From Synergistaceae bacterium (GTDB taxonomy: Bacteria > Synergistota > Synergistia > Synergistales > Aminobacteriaceae), in contig JAITPZ010000149.1 of the NCBI GenBank assembly GCA_031289165.1, positions 1 through 23,714 of the forward strand: a stretch of 23,714 nt of DNA. The letters are read 5' to 3'. Shown one piece after another: positions 7,646 to 19,890 of the stretch; position 1 is the stretch's first letter, and each line of letters opens with the position of its first letter. Both the position numbers and the translations under genes were made by a program. Below the pieces are notes generated by a model. It had not been told where the DNA came from. It made no database searches and saw only the letters and a list, made by a program, of their open reading frames with translations.

Positions 7646-8622
7646 ATTTCCATCCCTTTTCCATTTCTATCCCTTTTCTCCGGCCCCTGTTCAGATGCGG
7701 GCGATCAAAATCCGCCGTGAATTTTATCAGATAAGGAGCCGTTGTGTTTTGAATCATTTCAGGTCCCGCGTCGTGAAAGATGCTCTGTTTGCCGTTCAAC
7801 ATCAACAACTATCCATCGCTTCGGCAATACTTTAATCCTCCATTACCCTTTTTAAATCCTTTAAATAGAATCATGGTATTTCTTCCAATGAAAGAGGCGG
7901 GGCGTTTTTAAATATAAAATTCAAATTGAGCGTTTATAACGTTCCAATACATAAAAATATATCCTGTTCATGGCTAAATTCCATAAAAACACCGCCCATA
8001 GTGATAATTGCAACGCAAAATGTATTTTTTTCGCGCATCGGCATATGCGTGAAGAAAAAGAAATGCAAGTGTTCCGACGGTATGAATGTGCCCAAAAGGG
8101 TTTAACATGCTGTATATATAAACGGTACGGACATTCACCATTGACTTCAGTTTAGAGGTGTCGTAGTGCTTAAAAGTATTGATGATAGCGCCGAATAGCC
8201 CCATTATAATCAACGTAATCCAGAATTTGTCAATGATAATAAAAACGCATAAATTCTGTAGTTTGTCTTATCTTTAAATTCCTGTCTTGAATATGGGAAA
8301 TTTTCGTTATATTCAAGGCTTGCGCCTTGTAGTATTTCCTGTCCAGAGGACGTTTGTGTTTGACGGTATTCCATGGAACGCCCAGCCATCCGGCGGCGTC
8401 GCTGATCGGCATCACTCCGCAAAACTCACAGACACAACGCACAGGTAGAAAGTTCCAAAATAAAATCACACTTACAGCCTGTGTTCTATTCGAAAAATCC
8501 CATCTCAATTCCCTTGCCGCAAGAATGAACGCATATCCAGGAAGTAGCCTCTTATAGTAAACTTAAGTTAAACCACTATGCCATTTGCCCGCCATTATCT
8601 GGCCCCTTCATTTTCAATATAT
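7646..8622. other. AT-rich intergenic region with mobile-element debris
   Basis: About 980 bases without an intact gene, clearly richer in A+T than the flanks. It separates larB from the DUF4153 unit. Around 8230-8508 the minus strand keeps a recognisable transposase fragment (listed separately). The other open frames here show no coding signature I recognise, and no terminal inverted repeats or target duplication could be defined by eye. The larB promoter must lie in the first part, but no convincing -35/-10 pair was found. Confidence 0.6.
8230..8508 (-). pseudogene. Decayed ISL3-like transposase fragment
   Basis: In one minus-strand frame residues 31-70 (about 8418-8299) read as a helix-turn-helix segment containing VMPISDAAGWLGVPWNTVK followed by DRKYYKAQALNITKI. 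This resembles the segment of ISL3-family transposases with a 'DVA..LGVSWDTVK' helix-turn-helix before the catalytic domain. The zinc-finger part is unrecognisable apart from CVCEFC, and the DDE catalytic domain is missing, so this is a remnant. Surrounding DNA is AT-rich, as expected for decayed acquired DNA. The family is called from motif memory only and could be wrong. Confidence 0.45.
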
Positions 8623-10344
8623 CTACCGCACAGGCAGGATTCGAAACCGGAGGTCGCCCAGTTGGAGGTCCATAAAGCGCGGCCTGACGACCTGGAGATC
8701 TTCCGACGTCAGAGAGTCGAGGGTGACCGGACCCTGAATCGTTCCCACGATCTCAAAGTCGGCGGAGACCGGAAAAAGGTCGAGGACGATTCCCTGGCCG
8801 TTTCGAATCAGCAGAAGATTTTCTCCATCGCTGTCGTTCACGACTTTTTTAAAGATAAAGGCGAGTTCCGAACCGTTTCGAACGCTGCGCAGGGAAAGCC
8901 AGCGGTCGAGCAGGCTCCACTTTGCGACAAGGCTGTCCGCGAGCGCCGGAGAAAGGCTGCGGCCCTCCGGATGGACCCCGGCCCTCGAGAGAATTTCTCT
9001 GCGCGCCCTTTCCGGTATCAAACCGTTTCGCACGTTGTCCCAGTATTCTCTGGGATTCATCGCTCGGGCCTCCGTCAGGTTGCCGCGGATCTGGGTCGCC
9101 TTCGGCGCGTTTTCGATTCCCGCCAGGCGGTCCAGCGTATAATTTCCGTAACGTCCCAGGTTGAAGCGCAGGTAGAGAAAGTCGAAGGCGTTGGGGTCGG
9201 TTTGCCCGGTCAGCAGGCGCTCCGCCTGGCTGTTGGCGGAGAGGCGATAAGGGTCCAGAGCGGGGGAGTTCATCGCGATGACGAGAATCCCGAAGATCAG
9301 CGCGGCCGAGGTGTTGACGCGCCCCAGCGCGGAGGGCCACTGGCGCAGAGCGGCGGCGCCGGCGTAACCCAGTCCCCAGATGCCGGCCATGACGACGAAG
9401 AACGCTGCATGGATGCGATCGACGCTCCAACCGTACTGCTGAATGCGAAGGCCGAGAGAGTAGAGGCAGAGCGCGGTGTAAATCGGCAGACAGAGCAGGG
9501 ACAGCGTGGCGATCGCCTCGACCGCCCGAATGGAAAACGGCGAGCGGGTCCCGTCCAGCCAGGCCGCGTTGGCCAGCAGAATGGTGCCCAGCTGGAGCAT
9601 CAGCATCAGGGTGCTGGCCTGGCCCGTGTCCAAAAGCGTCTTGAGCCCCGAGAAGGGGAGAGAGACGACGAACACGACGGACAATATGGAAAATGGCGGC
9701 AGAAGCCACGCGAGGATCGAAAGAATCCAGCGCCCGAGGGAGTCGATCCCGGGGTGTTTCAGGGCCAGAGTGATCGAGAAGGCGAAGGTAAGGCTGGTCA
9801 GGGGGATGGCCACGAGGGGGTTGAAAACGATTTTCGGCACCTGGTCGAGCCCGATGATGTCGAAGAGGAGGGAGGCGGTGAGCAGCAGCGACCAGAAAAT
9901 CACCGTGACGATGACTGCCTGGAACAGCAGAAAAACGTTGCGGCAGAGCTGAAAAAAGATCTCCGAGTAGGGGACGCGCCAGCTCCATGTGGCGATTCGG
10001 CACTGAAAAAAGGGCAGGAACAAAAATGCGGCGACACAGATCCGAATCAGGTTCAGGTTCTGGGCGGGCAGGTAATAAAATTCACCGTCTGCGGGAAAAA
10101 CGGACCACAGCCAGTAGGCGTGGAAGAGAGCGAGAATCAGCGCGAGAGCGCCCAGAAAGCGCTTCAAACGTCGCCCCCAGTGCTCCTGCCCCAGCCAGAA
10201 GGCAAAGGGAACGACCACCACGACGGTGAGCGGAAGCGCCAGATAGACCCCGGAGAACGTGTAGACGTACCTGCCCAGCAGGAGACCCTGCAGAAGGGCG
10301 GAAACGCCGACCCAGCAATAGCGAACGCGATCGATGCCGTACAT
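8623..10344 (-). CDS. DUF4153-like polytopic membrane protein
   Basis: A 573-residue protein. The first 360 residues or so contain roughly ten hydrophobic segments, and the last 210 form a soluble domain. The stretch around 125-205 (PYSEIFFQLCRNVFLL onward, with LLFDIIGL) and IQQYGWSVDRIHAAFF near 308-323 resemble DUF4153 membrane proteins, a family of unknown function. The C-terminal part has charged repeats such as NLTEARAMNPREYWDNV and probably faces the outside. The ATG follows the upstream stop codon by 3 nt (TGA GCG ATG), so it is almost certainly cotranslated with the DUF2993-like exported protein. The two may act together at the cell envelope. The function is not known. Confidence 0.75.
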   Translation of the reverse strand: MYGIDRVRYCWVGVSALLQGLLLGRYVYTFSGVYLALPLTVVVVVPFAFWLGQEHWGRRLKRFLGALALILALFHAYWLWSVFPADGEFYYLPAQNLNLIRICVAAFLFLPFFQCRIATWSWRVPYSEIFFQLCRNVFLLFQAVIVTVIFWSLLLTASLLFDIIGLDQVPKIVFNPLVAIPLTSLTFAFSITLALKHPGIDSLGRWILSILAWLLPPFSILSVVFVVSLPFSGLKTLLDTGQASTLMLMLQLGTILLANAAWLDGTRSPFSIRAVEAIATLSLLCLPIYTALCLYSLGLRIQQYGWSVDRIHAAFFVVMAGIWGLGYAGAAALRQWPSALGRVNTSAALIFGILVIAMNSPALDPYRLSANSQAERLLTGQTDPNAFDFLYLRFNLGRYGNYTLDRLAGIENAPKATQIRGNLTEARAMNPREYWDNVRNGLIPERARREILSRAGVHPEGRSLSPALADSLVAKWSLLDRWLSLRSVRNGSELAFIFKKVVNDSDGENLLLIRNGQGIVLDLFPVSADFEIVGTIQGPVTLDSLTSEDLQVVRPRFMDLQLGDLRFRILPVR

Positions 10345-10347
10345 CGC

Positions 10348-11130
10348 TCACTCAGCCATGTAGTGGTAGGTTATGCCCCCCGCCATTGTCTCGGGAGGGA
10401 TGCGGGTGGAAAAGACGGCCTGATGCTCCTGAAATTCGACACTGTGAAGGCGCAGGGGCAGAGGAAAACGCCCCAGATCCAGCAGAGGCTGGATCTGACT
10501 GATCGCCTTTCGGGTGATGTAGTCGGGAACGTCCAGCGTGTTGACGCGGACCTGATAATCGTCCAGCCACAGCTCCCTGCCCTCCGCGATCCGAAGTCCT
10601 CCCTCGGCCTCGATGAGAATGTTCAAAGTGACGAACAGAACCTTCGCCACGTAAACTCCGCGCGCCTGGAGTCCCGCGGGGGTGATCTTCATGGTAATGT
10701 CCTTCCAGTGGTCGTCCTTTCCGAAGGTCTGCGCGCTCAGTTTGTCGTTGACGTCGGACTCCCGAAGCAGACAGTACGCGTATATCTGAAGGGCGTTTTT
10801 GCACTCGACGTTTCCCTCCGCCCATTCCGAAGGAGAATTGAACTGCACGTCGTTCATGCGGAACGTCAGCCTTTCCACCCGCACCCCGCCGATTTTCACG
10901 CCGGTCAGGTCCATGTGGATGTCGCGAAAACGCCCCGTGTCGTCGGGCTGCTCGTCTATCGTCAGCGCCAGCTCCTCGGGCGTGAACTTTTCCGCGTAAA
11001 AGGAGAGCAGGCGCGACGTGGGATCGACGGCCTCCACCACGCCCCTGAACTCGAAGTCCGCCGCCGGAACGGGAGAAACGCACATAGCGATTCCCAAGAG
11101 GGCCGGCAAAACAAGACGTGAAATTTTCAT
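10348..11130 (-). CDS. Exported DUF2993-like (LmeA-type) protein
   Basis: A 260-residue protein with a signal peptide (MKISRLVLPALLGIAMCVSP, cleavage near VPA/ADF at about residue 24). The mature part looks like DUF2993, a beta-rich family including the mycobacterial lipid-binding protein LmeA. Supporting segments are TGVKIGGVRVERLTFRMNDV, the paired ITPAGLQARGVYVAKVLF, and the terminal LPLRLHSVEFQEHQAVFS. The start is the ATG at 11130, 8 nt after a perfect AGGAGG; a ten-codon in-frame extension upstream has no ribosome site. It is the first gene of a unit with the DUF4153 membrane protein. A periplasmic lipid- or envelope-related role is inferred from the family only. Confidence 0.75.
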   Translation of the reverse strand: MKISRLVLPALLGIAMCVSPVPAADFEFRGVVEAVDPTSRLLSFYAEKFTPEELALTIDEQPDDTGRFRDIHMDLTGVKIGGVRVERLTFRMNDVQFNSPSEWAEGNVECKNALQIYAYCLLRESDVNDKLSAQTFGKDDHWKDITMKITPAGLQARGVYVAKVLFVTLNILIEAEGGLRIAEGRELWLDDYQVRVNTLDVPDYITRKAISQIQPLLDLGRFPLPLRLHSVEFQEHQAVFSTRIPPETMAGGITYHYMAE

Positions 11131-11310
11131 CGTGAAATCCTCCTGTTTCGGCGCGCGCATTCAGGAGAACAGGAATGGCGCGGGCAGTCTGATCCATATG
11201 CTTCGATCCGCTGCGAATCTCTCAACCGGAGATCCTGAAGCGCATCCGATAATTCCGAAACCTCATTTTACACCAACAAAAGTGGCTTTACACCATTAAA
11301 TTACATCATC

Positions 11311-11338
11311 AAAAATGGCCGGGAAACTTCCCCGGCCA
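11311..11338 (-). terminator. Rho-independent terminator of the pyruvate:ferredoxin oxidoreductase gene
   Basis: TGGCCGGG (11316-11323) pairs with CCCGGCCA (11331-11338) across a 7-nt loop. On the minus strand the hairpin is followed at once by TTTTT (11315-11311). It lies about 38 nt past the stop codon. Just beyond, TTTACACCA occurs twice in plus orientation, with no obvious role. Confidence 0.8.
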
Positions 11339-11375
11339 CAGCGATACGTTTTGCCTGATTGTGTCTTACTTTCGT

Positions 11376-14975
<3,600 letters not shown>

Positions 14976-15002
14976 GAATATAGTACCCCCTCTGTGTAAA
15001 TT

Positions 15003-15176
15003 GTGCCGCATCCCCCAAATGAATACGACATCTGGTTCCAATCCATAATTGTACACTATCTCAATCTCAGAGTCTTTGGATATAAGGAGATTATCGAATT
15101 CGGGAGAATTATCCATATCTCCGTCGGAATCATTATCGCTGCCACAGGCGTCGTACTGGCCCTCCTGGCGAAATAA
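15003..15176 (+). other. Possible small membrane-protein ORF or gene remnant
   Basis: A plus-strand frame of 57 codons runs from a GTG at 15003 to TAA at 15174-15176. The last 29 residues (EFGRIIHISVGIIIAATG, then VVLALLAK) form one convincing hydrophobic helix with codon use like the neighbouring genes. The GTG has no ribosome site. The only good site (ATAAGGAG near 15081-15088) precedes an ATT codon rather than a standard start. Directly after the stop lies AACGGCGCCGTT followed by more T. It may be a truncated gene, a small protein with a non-standard start, or chance. Confidence 0.25.
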
Positions 15177-15214
15177 CGGCGCCGTTTTTTCAGGATGGCA
15201 AGGCGAGCCAGCTT

Positions 15215-16345
15215 TCAGTCCGGACAGCTGTCGGGCTGTCGGGCTTTCGGCACGAAGACGAGCGTGCACAGGACGATCTCGCTACTCGTGACGGTGCGCA
15301 GCGGCATCGTCCAGAGGCCCGCTCCCGGTGAGACGCAGACCGTCGTCTTTCCTCTGCGCGTCAGGCCGGAGGAGATTCCATACTTCCACTTCATCACCAG
15401 GTTGAACGGAAACACCTGTCCGCCGTGGGTATGTCCCGAAATCTGGAGATCGACTCCGCAGTCCTCGGCTTCCTTCAGATTACATGGCGTGTGATCGACG
15501 ACGACGACGGGCAGTTCGGATTGCCCCTCGAGGAGCGACGCAAGGGGCGCGCGCGGGATGTCGAAGTGCACGCCTCTCGGGTCGTTGCGCCCCACGAGGA
15601 CTAACGCTCCGTCGATGACGCGGGCCTCGTCCTCTAGGACGATGAAGCCCGCTTCGTTCAAAAGGGATCGAGACGCTTCGGCCCCCGCGTAGATGTCGTG
15701 GTTTCCCAGCACGGCGTATTTTCCGAGGGGCGCCTCGAGCGCGGCAAGCGTTTCCGTAAGTCCCGCGTCGGCCGCGCGAGGGACGTCCCCGTCGGTGACG
15801 TCCCCGGGCAGCAACACTATATCCGGGCGACAGAGGGCGATGCGTTTTTGCAGGCGTCTCAGATAACGCCGCTCCACGATCCCTCCCGCGTGAATGTCCG
15901 CCGCGGCGACGATGCGGACGGGGGAATGCAGGACGGAGGAGGGAAGTTCGACCTCGAAGGATCGCACGCCAATCCGCTGCGCCCACGCGACGCCGCAGGC
16001 GATCCAGAGAAGCGCCAGGTTCAGGACAATCCCCGCCTCGCGGTCGGTGGGGGCGGGGAAGGGGCCGCGAGGCGACAGGAGCGTCCAGGCGTTCAGGAAC
16101 AGAAACGCCACGGACAGGTGAATCACGAACGTGAGGGCGACGCCGCCGACGCGCTTCAGCCAGGAAACGCATTTTTTTCGGAAGAGCCCGAGGGGCAGCG
16201 ACGAGCCCCAGAGAATCCAGAGGGCGAAAACGAGAAAATAATGCTCCTCTCTGAAAAACAGCTCCGACAGGTTGATTCCGCTGTAAATCAGCGCACAGAC
16301 ATAGCCGCTCATGAAAAGGGCCATTCCTCTTTTATTGTAAAACAT
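15215..16345 (-). CDS. Membrane-anchored calcineurin-like metallophosphoesterase
   Basis: A 376-residue protein with about four N-terminal transmembrane segments (roughly 8-125) and then a metallophosphoesterase domain (about 142-350). All metal-site motifs are present: D150-x-H152, GDVTDG (D182), GNHD (N215/H216), VDHTP (H285) and GHTHGG (H305/H307). The layout resembles YkuE/YaeI-type phosphodiesterases, some of which act on lipid-linked substrates such as UDP-diacylglucosamine; the substrate here is not determined. The start is the ATG at 16345 with GGAG 7 nt upstream; a TTG two codons earlier lies inside that spacing. It is divergent from the beta-helix gene with about 75 nt between them. 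The C-terminus has four scattered cysteines of no evident role. Confidence 0.88.
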   Translation of the reverse strand: MFYNKRGMALFMSGYVCALIYSGINLSELFFREEHYFLVFALWILWGSSLPLGLFRKKCVSWLKRVGGVALTFVIHLSVAFLFLNAWTLLSPRGPFPAPTDREAGIVLNLALLWIACGVAWAQRIGVRSFEVELPSSVLHSPVRIVAAADIHAGGIVERRYLRRLQKRIALCRPDIVLLPGDVTDGDVPRAADAGLTETLAALEAPLGKYAVLGNHDIYAGAEASRSLLNEAGFIVLEDEARVIDGALVLVGRNDPRGVHFDIPRAPLASLLEGQSELPVVVVDHTPCNLKEAEDCGVDLQISGHTHGGQVFPFNLVMKWKYGISSGLTRRGKTTVCVSPGAGLWTMPLRTVTSSEIVLCTLVFVPKARQPDSCPD

Positions 16346-16377
16346 GTACAATCTCCATTCGTCTTAATCTTTTCCAC

Positions 16378-16383
16378 TATAAT
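16378..16383 (+). promoter_or_regulatory. -10 element for the beta-helix protein gene
   Basis: A perfect TATAAT lies 37 nt upstream of the TTG start. No good -35 hexamer is found at 16-18 nt upstream, so it may need an activator. The spacing is right for a leader of about 30 nt carrying the GGGAGGGG ribosome site. Confidence 0.45.
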
Positions 16384-16420
16384 ATACGCGAACGTGACAT
16401 TGAGTCGGGAGGGGACATCA

Positions 16421-18073
16421 TTGAAGAGAATAAAGATCAAATCCGTAAAACCGAAGGCGAAGCTCGCGGCGCTTCTGGTCGTTTTTCTGTTGTCATGGGC
16501 GGCGAGCACGGCGAACGCGGCGACGTTTCGCGTGACGTCGGGGTCGGACACGGGGGCGGGCTCTCTGCGTCAGGCGGCGACAGGCGCGAACTCGAGCGGT
16601 GAACGGAGCGACATCGAGATCGACGCTTTGGTCGGGGAAATTCACATTTCCAGCACGATCAACATCACGGGGAACGTCGCCGTCAGCGGACGGGGGGCGA
16701 CCGTCAGGGGCTCCAGGATCACTCGCCTCTTTTCCGTCGATTCCGGCGGCGCCGCAAGGTTCGAAGGGCTCACCTTCACCGACGGCTACACCCTTTCCGA
16801 GAGCGGCGGGGCGGTCTATATCGACTCCACGGCGGGCGGTAAGGCGGACTTTGTGAACTGCACTTTTTTCCGTAACCGGGCCGGAGGGAACGGAGGGGCC
16901 GTTTACGTGTACGGAGGCGGGGCCGGCGCCACGACCTTCACGAACTGCACCCTGACCGCGAACGAGGCGGCGGGCAGCGGCGGCGGCGTCGCCGTGTCGG
17001 GAGGCATCGTCGAGTTCAACGCCTCGATCGTCACGGGCAACGTCCCGGGCGTCGCGACGGCAGACGTCCACAGCGACGGCAACGGCGTTGTCAGCAACGT
17101 GGGGCAGTACAACGTCATCGGGCAGACCAACGCCGGGCTTTCCTTTCCGTCCTCCCGCGGCAACGTCGTTTCCGTTTCGGCCGCCGACGTGTTCAAAACT
17201 CCCGACGTCCTGACCCCGGTCGACGGCGTGAACGTGGTCGAACTTCTGAGCGCTACGAGCAACGTCGCTCTTGACATGATCTCCGCGGACACCGCGGTTG
17301 CGCTGGGACTGCCGGGCGTGGACGAGCGCGGGGCGGCCCGGCCGCAGATGATCGCCGTCGACGCGGGCGCGTACGAGCTGAGTCCCGTGGCGCTCTCGGG
17401 CGTCGATATCGACGGGGGATCGTACGTCCAGAGAGGGACCTCCGAAAAGTACACGGCTCTTCCCCGTCCCGACAACGTGACGCTCGACGTCCGCAACTAC
17501 GAGGACGGCATCGAGTGGACGGTCGTCAACTCCTCCGGCGAGATCGCTGTGGACCGGTTCGGTAACGTGACGGGGCTTGCCGTGGGAGAGGCCACGGTCC
17601 GGGCGACCGCGCACGGCTGGACATCGGCGGGCGCCGCGACGACGTTCACGGCAACGAAGACTGTCAAAGTCGGGGAGGATCCCCTGCCCGTTCCGACGGT
17701 CAGCGTGAAGTTCGTGAACCCGGGGACCACGATGGGACAGGGCGGGCAGCAGACGCTGAGGCTCAACCTGACCGTCGAGCCCGCCGACACGCCCCGCACG
17801 ATACGGTTCGAGTCGGACAATCCCTCGATCGCTGTGGTGACCTCGGGCTCCGGCGTCGTGACGGCGCAGGGCGTCGGACAGACGATAATTCGGGTCAGGG
17901 TGACGGCCGGCAACAGCAAGGGAGAAAGGTTTGACGAGGACGAATTTACGCTCACCGTAAACGAACGCTCATCCTCGGGCGGCGGAGGCGGCTGCGACGG
18001 AGGGTTCGGGATCGCGGCCTTCGCTCTGGCCGGAATTTTTATTCTGACGAGGCGATATTGGGTTCAGGGATAA
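16421..18073 (+). CDS. Secreted beta-helix/Ig-like protein with Synergist-CTERM sorting signal
   Basis: A 550-residue surface protein. A signal peptide (about 1-33, cleavage near ANA/ATF) precedes a right-handed beta-helix region of Pmp or choice-of-anchor-Q type. Its repeats are GGAVYIDS at 129-136 and GGAVYVYG at 158-165, each near a VNCTF/TNCTL rung. Two Ig-like (Big_2-type) modules follow at about 322-416 and 425-515. The C-terminus is Ser/Gly-rich, then GGGGCDGG with Cys525, a hydrophobic helix (529-543) and a basic RRYW end. This is the tripartite Synergist-CTERM signal, which suggests processing and anchoring at the cell surface. The start is TTG, 6 nt after GGGAGGGG; the open frame continues upstream, but only this start leaves the signal peptide at the N-terminus. 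The ligand is unknown. Confidence 0.85.
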   Translation: MKRIKIKSVKPKAKLAALLVVFLLSWAASTANAATFRVTSGSDTGAGSLRQAATGANSSGERSDIEIDALVGEIHISSTINITGNVAVSGRGATVRGSRITRLFSVDSGGAARFEGLTFTDGYTLSESGGAVYIDSTAGGKADFVNCTFFRNRAGGNGGAVYVYGGGAGATTFTNCTLTANEAAGSGGGVAVSGGIVEFNASIVTGNVPGVATADVHSDGNGVVSNVGQYNVIGQTNAGLSFPSSRGNVVSVSAADVFKTPDVLTPVDGVNVVELLSATSNVALDMISADTAVALGLPGVDERGAARPQMIAVDAGAYELSPVALSGVDIDGGSYVQRGTSEKYTALPRPDNVTLDVRNYEDGIEWTVVNSSGEIAVDRFGNVTGLAVGEATVRATAHGWTSAGAATTFTATKTVKVGEDPLPVPTVSVKFVNPGTTMGQGGQQTLRLNLTVEPADTPRTIRFESDNPSIAVVTSGSGVVTAQGVGQTIIRVRVTAGNSKGERFDEDEFTLTVNERSSSGGGGGCDGGFGIAAFALAGIFILTRRYWVQG

Positions 18074-18132
18074 ATCACTCCGCGATCATCATAAAAGGAA
18101 TTGTGGCTCATAACATGCTCTTCTGATGATTT

Positions 18133-18171
18133 GGGGTATAATGGCAATAATTTGCAGGGAGGGGTATAATG
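18133..18171 (+). promoter_or_regulatory. Promoter -10 and repeated GGGGTATAATG before the AAA-like gene
   Basis: TATAAT at 18137-18142 is a perfect -10 with no clear -35. The 11-mer GGGGTATAATG occurs at 18133-18143 and again at 18161-18171, where it overlaps the ribosome site and ATG start. The first copy also offers an ATG (18141), but in another frame. Confidence 0.4.
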
Positions 18172-19785
18172 AGCCGCTACTTCAATATCACAGGACCCAA
18201 CAGGGAACAGGAAAATTTCAGTCTGGACCCATTGAAGCGCATCGATTACAACGCAATTGAGGGCATGATCGCCAGAGGGCGGTATTTTACGGTCTGCTCC
18301 CCAAAGCAGTCCGGTAAGACGACGCTTCTTCTGGCATTGCAGAAAAAGATCAACGATGAGGGGAAGTGTCGTTGCTTTTATTGCAACGTCGAAGGGGCTC
18401 AACCGACGGACAACGACATCGCCAGCGGCGTCAGGCTGGTTCTGAGCCGCCTGGCGGAGGGGGCGGAGATCGATTTCGGAGACTCCTGGCCATATCAGAA
18501 TTTTGCCTCCATTCTGGAGCACGTCGGCCCCGAGGGCGCCCTGATCGCGTTTTTTGAACGCTGGCGGATGCAGGAGCGCGCGCCGCTGCCCCCCATAATG
18601 CTGATGCTTGACGGCGTCGATCTGCTGAGCGGAAAGACGCTGGCGTCTCTTCTGAGACAGATGCGCACGGGGCAGGTCAGCGGGCCGAAACACTTTCTCC
18701 AGTCGGCCATCTTCAGCGGCGTTCAGGACGTCCGCGACATGGACATAGACATCGGAGAGAATAAATTTCTGAGTGGACGAGGCGGTTCGGACATTCGTGA
18801 AAAAGCTATCGTCCTTTATAACTTTACGCAGAACGAAATCAAGGAACTCTGCGACCAGTACACCACGGAGACGAGCCAGGCGTTTCAGGAAAACGCGTAC
18901 TCGCGCGTTTTCGCTCTGACGGGCGGACGTCCCTGGCTGGTCAACGCGATTCTCTGCGAGGCGCTTTATGAGATGGGCTTTGGGGACGATCCGTCGAGGA
19001 CAATCACCTACGGCATGATCGAAGCGGCCAAGGACCATTTCATCGCCCGCCAGGACGCCTATATGGAGCAGCTCGCGATAAAGCTGACGGATCCGAGCGT
19101 GCGCACGACGCTTTTCCCCATCCTGACCGGCGGAAACTGGAAGCGAAGACCCCCGCGGGAGGACTTGGTTTACCTCGAGGATTTGGAGCTGATCCGCAGG
19201 TCCCCGACGGGGTGGGGCATTCCGAGCGCCATATATCGGGAGATTATCCCGATGGTCATGGGCAGGGGGCTGAAGGACGAGCTGGTGCATGTCGTCGATC
19301 GCACTCAATTTGTCAGGCCGGACGGCCGGCTCGATTTTCGAGGCATGATCGAGTTTTATCAGAAGCTTTTCTGTGAAAATTTCCTGACCTGGGGACGCCG
19401 ATACGAGCTGGAGGGCGTTCTGGCGCAGATGCTTCTGTTCGCCTTTCTGCATTTTATTCTTGGGGATCGGGGGCGCATGGAGTGCGACTACGCCCTTGGA
19501 ACGGGGCGTATCGATATGAGCGTCGGATGGGGTTACAGCCTTCCTGGCGGAGAGCGCAGGGAGGAGCGTTTCGTCATCGAGCTGCGGCTTTTTGACAACA
19601 CAAAATCCCACGATGTCATGGTGCTCAATGGCCTTGCCCAGACGGTCGCCTACGCACAGCCACGCCGGGCCCAGGATGTATTCATGCTCATACTGGACGA
19701 GGATGACACGAAGACCTGGTACGATCGACTCTTCAGGGAAGAGCACGAACACAGCGGGATGAAGGTTCACGTGTACGGACTGTAG
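18169..19785 (+). CDS. AAA-like domain ATPase with C-terminal PD-(D/E)XK-like domain
   Basis: A 538-residue cytosolic protein. The N-terminal signature YFNITGPNREQENFSLDPL and the P-loop region GRYFTVCSPKQSGKTTLLLA place it in the AAA-like (AAA_35-type) ATPases, many of which carry a nuclease-like tail. Walker A is 44-52; its first residue is Ser44 where a small residue, often Gly or Ala, is usual. Walker B is IMLMLDGVDLL with D148. GGRPWLVNAI (252-261) is typical of the lid. The C-terminus has GRIDMSV (D449) and VIELRL (E471, R473), then GLAQTVAYA, like a PD-(D/E)XK fold with ELR in place of ExK. The ATG has a GGGAGGGG site. Relatives are often multicopy with unknown function. It is monocistronic, ending at a strong terminator. 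Confidence 0.82.
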   Translation: MSRYFNITGPNREQENFSLDPLKRIDYNAIEGMIARGRYFTVCSPKQSGKTTLLLALQKKINDEGKCRCFYCNVEGAQPTDNDIASGVRLVLSRLAEGAEIDFGDSWPYQNFASILEHVGPEGALIAFFERWRMQERAPLPPIMLMLDGVDLLSGKTLASLLRQMRTGQVSGPKHFLQSAIFSGVQDVRDMDIDIGENKFLSGRGGSDIREKAIVLYNFTQNEIKELCDQYTTETSQAFQENAYSRVFALTGGRPWLVNAILCEALYEMGFGDDPSRTITYGMIEAAKDHFIARQDAYMEQLAIKLTDPSVRTTLFPILTGGNWKRRPPREDLVYLEDLELIRRSPTGWGIPSAIYREIIPMVMGRGLKDELVHVVDRTQFVRPDGRLDFRGMIEFYQKLFCENFLTWGRRYELEGVLAQMLLFAFLHFILGDRGRMECDYALGTGRIDMSVGWGYSLPGGERREERFVIELRLFDNTKSHDVMVLNGLAQTVAYAQPRRAQDVFMLILDEDDTKTWYDRLFREEHEHSGMKVHVYGL

Positions 19786-19817
19786 GGAAAAATTACAGTC
19801 CGGCGTCGACAGAGACA

Positions 19818-19859
19818 AAAAAAGAGGGGAACGGAGTTCGCTCCGTTCCCCTCTTTTTT
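19818..19859. terminator. Strong bidirectional terminator
   Basis: A perfect 19-bp stem (19818-19836 with 19841-19859) caps a TTCG tetraloop, with an A run on the left and a T run on the right. It therefore works in both directions. It lies between the convergent AAA-like ATPase and prolyl isomerase genes and should terminate both. Confidence 0.95.
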
Positions 19860-19890
19860 GATCTTTCGATTGGCAACCTGTAAATATATT

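Noticed and set aside
7974..8213. 79-codon minus-strand frame in the AT-rich gap
   Set aside because: Starts at TTG with no ribosome site and has no recognisable family; AT-rich random frames of this length are expected.
8578..11121. 847-codon plus-strand open frame opposite the DUF4153/DUF2993 unit
   Set aside because: The translation is low-complexity, rich in Gln, Arg and Gly, and the opposite strand encodes clear membrane and signal-peptide sequences.
14976..15269. 98-codon N-terminal extension of pyruvate:ferredoxin oxidoreductase
   Set aside because: The family starts at about the MAKKHWKTMDGN segment, which has its own GAGGGGG site; the extension has no homology.
16421..18073. Autotransporter interpretation of the beta-helix protein
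   Set aside because: There is no C-terminal beta-barrel; the protein ends in a single helix with a Gly-Cys motif and Arg pair, which fits a CTERM sorting signal.
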